NCBI GenBank assembly: GCA_902836505.1
Contig: CADFQU010000026.1
Coordinates: forward strand, 1 to 8,820
Length of the DNA stretch: 8,820 nt
DNA from: Streptococcaceae bacterium
Lineage (GTDB): Bacteria > Bacillota > Bacilli > Lactobacillales > Streptococcaceae
Reading direction: 5' to 3'
Numbering within the stretch: position 1 is the first letter of the stretch; each line of letters opens with the position of its first letter. Positions 6,458-8,820 of this stretch are shown here, piece by piece. Under the pieces are notes generated by a model, which was not told where the DNA came from, searched no databases, and saw only the letters and a program-made list of their open reading frames with translations. The position numbers were made by a program, and so were the translations under genes.

Positions 6458-7294
6458 ATGGCTGATAAAAAGAAAATTTCAAAGAAAACGCTAACCAAAG
6501 CATTCCATCATTGGTATTATGGTCACTTGACCTGTTTCTCTCAAGAACACATGCAAACCTTTGGGTATTTGACTTCTATGCTTCCAATCGTGGAAGAAAT
6601 GTATGATTCTAAAGAAGAACAAAAAGAAGCTATGCAAACCTATACAGCCTTCTTTAATACCGAACCCCAACTAGGATCACTGGTTGTAGGGATTACAGCT
6701 GGTTTGGAAGAAGCTCGTGCCAATGGGGAAGCAGTAGATGGCGAAACCATCAACGGGATGCGTGCTGGTCTGATGGGACCAATCGCTGGAATTGGTGACT
6801 CCTTGGTTGTTGGGACTTTAATCCCTGTACTTCTCGGTATTGCCCTTGGTCTTTCTAAAGGTGGAAACATTGCAGGGGCTCTCTTCTACATCGTCGTTTG
6901 GAACCTCTTGGTATACTTGGGAATGCGTTTCGCTTTCTTCAAAGGTTATCACTTAGGGGACAAGGCGGTTGAATTCCTTGTAGGACCAAAAGGACAAGCC
7001 CTTCGCAAAGCGATCAGTGTAGTCGGTGGTATGGTCATCGGTGCCGTAGCAGCGACTTGGGTCTCTGTTACAACAGCCCTCGAATTTAAAAATGCTGACG
7101 GAGAGGCCTTCCTCAAAATCCAAGAAAAGATTGATGGTGTTTATCCAGGTCTCTTAACTGCTGCCTTTATCACTCTTTGCTGGTGGCTCATGGCGAAGAA
7201 GAAAGTCTCACCAAACAAGGTGATGCTTCTCTTGGTCATCATCGCCTTGGCTGGGGTAGCTCTTGGAATCTTTGATCCAGGTCTCAAATACTAA
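6458..7294 (+). CDS. PTS EIID component, mannose family membrane subunit
   Basis: Partner of EIIC in the permease, 278 residues from the chosen start. The basic cytoplasmic N-terminus (MADKKKISKKTLTKAF) leads to family motifs: FFNTEPQLGSLVVGITAGLEE (65-85 region), the signature GLMGPIAGIGDSL (104-116), hydrophobic stretches at about 117-133 and 139-161, and C-terminal membrane segments at about 183-205, 230-246 and 254-271. EIID is found only in the mannose PTS family, which fixes the class of this transporter. I chose ATG 6458 because AGGAGG (6443-6448) lies 9 bases upstream; an in-frame ATG at 6425 would overlap IIC and lacks such a site. No catabolic enzyme gene follows, so the substrate stays open. 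Confidence 0.93.
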   Translation: MADKKKISKKTLTKAFHHWYYGHLTCFSQEHMQTFGYLTSMLPIVEEMYDSKEEQKEAMQTYTAFFNTEPQLGSLVVGITAGLEEARANGEAVDGETINGMRAGLMGPIAGIGDSLVVGTLIPVLLGIALGLSKGGNIAGALFYIVVWNLLVYLGMRFAFFKGYHLGDKAVEFLVGPKGQALRKAISVVGGMVIGAVAATWVSVTTALEFKNADGEAFLKIQEKIDGVYPGLLTAAFITLCWWLMAKKKVSPNKVMLLLVIIALAGVALGIFDPGLKY

Positions 7295-7328
7295 GAGAAA
7301 ACTAGAAATAGTTTATTGCAACCGGAGC

Positions 7329-7380
7329 ATTGAGAATGAAGTACGTGACCTCCTTTACGAATACTTCATTCTCAATTTTT
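7329..7380 (+). terminator. Terminator after the PTS operon, with anti-ribosome-site loop
   Basis: A perfect 15-bp stem pairs 7329-7343 with 7362-7376; an inner CGT/ACG (7344-7346 with 7357-7359) adds three pairs past an AA bulge. The T run is 7376-7380, five T. The loop carries ACCTCCTTT (7348-7356), the same string as the anti-Shine-Dalgarno core at the 3' end of 16S rRNA, and 7349-7355 is fully complementary to AAGGAGG (7385-7391) of the next gene. It may be a partial terminator that also affects the next gene's translation. Confidence 0.8.
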
Positions 7381-7396
7381 ATTGAAGGAGGCATCT

Positions 7397-7690
7397 ATGC
7401 ACACCAGACAAGAATTAATAAAAGGGTATGAGACGGAAATTCGCTACCAACGGCATATGTTGGAAAACTTGGGGCGTTGGTTTAGTGTGCTCTTTCTCAT
7501 GGCTAGTATCGGTGGGCTGCTGATTTATTTCTTTCACAAGACTTCCCTACTATTTTTGATCTTAGGTAGCTTGATCGCCCTGTTCGGGATCGTGGGGATG
7601 TTGGTAGTGGGATATGGGATGTATCGTGGTCGAGCCAACCTACAAAAAGTTGTCCAAGCTTACCAAGAAAAACTAGATCTGGTTGGCTAG
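7397..7690 (+). CDS. Small two-helix membrane protein of unknown function (DUF202-like topology)
   Basis: A 97-residue protein that I do not recognise with certainty. A polar N-terminus (MHTRQELIKGYETEIRYQRH) is followed by two hydrophobic helices at about 29-44 and 48-72 and a basic/amphipathic tail (MYRGRANLQKVVQAYQEK). The layout, with Arg/Tyr-rich segments flanking a two-helix hairpin, recalls small DUF202-type membrane proteins, but I see no decisive motif. ATG 7397 is chosen over an in-frame TTG at 7382 because AAGGAGG (7385-7391) overlaps the latter and sits 5 bases before the ATG. No promoter is obvious between the IID stop and this gene, so it may depend on read-through of the PTS terminator. 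A second terminator follows directly, separating it from groESL. Confidence 0.75.
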   Translation: MHTRQELIKGYETEIRYQRHMLENLGRWFSVLFLMASIGGLLIYFFHKTSLLFLILGSLIALFGIVGMLVVGYGMYRGRANLQKVVQAYQEKLDLVG

Positions 7691-7696
7691 AAATCG

Positions 7697-7728
7697 AAAA
7701 CACTTCGAAAAGATTGAGGTGTTTTTTT
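7697..7728 (+). terminator. Terminator after the small membrane protein gene
   Basis: AAAACACTTC (7697-7706) pairs with GAGGTGTTTT (7716-7725), with one G-U pair, around a 9-base loop. Seven T run from 7722 to 7728. It starts 6 bases after the stop at 7690 and ends just before the groE promoter. Confidence 0.82.
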
Positions 7729-7745
7729 CTTGACTATTTTTGACC
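7729..7745 (-). promoter_or_regulatory. CtsR box of the groESL operon
   Basis: Read on the minus strand, the site is GGTCAAA-AAT-AGTCAAG, against the CtsR consensus RGTCAAA-NAN-RGTCAAA: only the last base of the second heptad differs. It covers the -35 hexamer at 7730-7735, so a bound CtsR repressor would block the promoter. Combined CtsR and HrcA control of groE is established for several streptococci. Confidence 0.75.
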
Positions 7746-7757
7746 AAGTGATACAAT
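7730..7757 (+). promoter_or_regulatory. groESL promoter
   Basis: TTGACT (7730-7735) and TACAAT (7752-7757) are 16 bases apart, and TGA (7749-7751) gives an extended -10. Transcription would begin near 7764, just ahead of the CIRCE element. The -35 lies inside the CtsR box. Confidence 0.8.
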
Positions 7758-7768
7758 AGAAACATGAG

Positions 7769-7795
7769 TTAGCACTCGATATAAAAGAGTGCTAA
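7769..7795. promoter_or_regulatory. CIRCE element, HrcA operator
   Basis: TTAGCACTC (7769-7777), nine spacer bases, then GAGTGCTAA (7787-7795): a perfect match to the CIRCE inverted repeat. HrcA binds it to repress groESL until heat stress. It lies in the leader, 22 bases before the groES start, the usual position. Confidence 0.97.
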
Positions 7796-7817
7796 AATAC
7801 AGGAATGGAGGAACGAT

Positions 7818-8820
<1,003 letters not shown>

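Noticed and set aside
6425..6460. ATG at 6425 as EIID start
   Set aside because: It would add 11 residues overlapping the EIIC tail; AGGAGG at 6443-6448 clearly serves the ATG at 6458.
7295..7380. Independent csRNA-type small RNA gene controlled by CiaR
   Set aside because: The loop resembles such RNAs, but no TTTAAG-N5-TTTAAG CiaR repeat and no promoter are visible upstream of the hairpin.
7382..7399. TTG at 7382 as start of the small membrane protein
   Set aside because: It overlaps the ribosome site AAGGAGG that serves the ATG at 7397.

Overview
The window looks like chromosomal DNA of a Streptococcus, most like the sanguinis/gordonii/parasanguinis group. The grounds are the GroES and GroEL proteins, a groE promoter carrying both CIRCE and a CtsR-type box, strong AGGAGG ribosome sites and streptococcal-style PTS proteins. 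The species call is inference from memory of these proteins; no search was run. All recognised genes lie on the + strand.

Layout. (1) Bases 1-169 hold an unidentified open tail and an extended -10 promoter. (2) Bases 170-4462 are four genes joined by 1- or 4-base stop/start overlaps: a membrane-anchored RbsB-like sugar-binding protein, a NarL-type sensor histidine kinase, a LuxR/NarL-type response regulator and a membrane-anchored family-1 solute-binding protein. No ABC permease or ATPase is present, and neither binding protein has a lipobox cysteine. (3) Bases 4463-4596 hold a terminator, a striking array of TGACA/TGTCA half-sites on a 7-base register, a possible cre site and a promoter with a poor -35. 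(4) Bases 4597-7294 encode a complete mannose-family PTS permease as separate IIA, IIB, IIC and IID genes, followed by a 15-bp terminator hairpin. (5) Bases 7397-7690 encode a 97-residue two-helix membrane protein of unknown function, followed by another terminator. (6) From 7729 on lies the groESL heat-shock operon, with groEL cut by the window edge.

Working model (inference). The two anchored binding proteins detect a sugar outside the cell and pass the signal to a kinase that has only short extracellular loops. The kinase phosphorylates its regulator, which binds the half-site array just upstream of the weak PTS promoter and turns on uptake of that sugar by the PTS, while CcpA may repress through the cre-like site. 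The sugar cannot be told from the sequence. The half-site array and the sensor cassette with two different binding-protein classes are the most interesting items here; the groE region is conventional.
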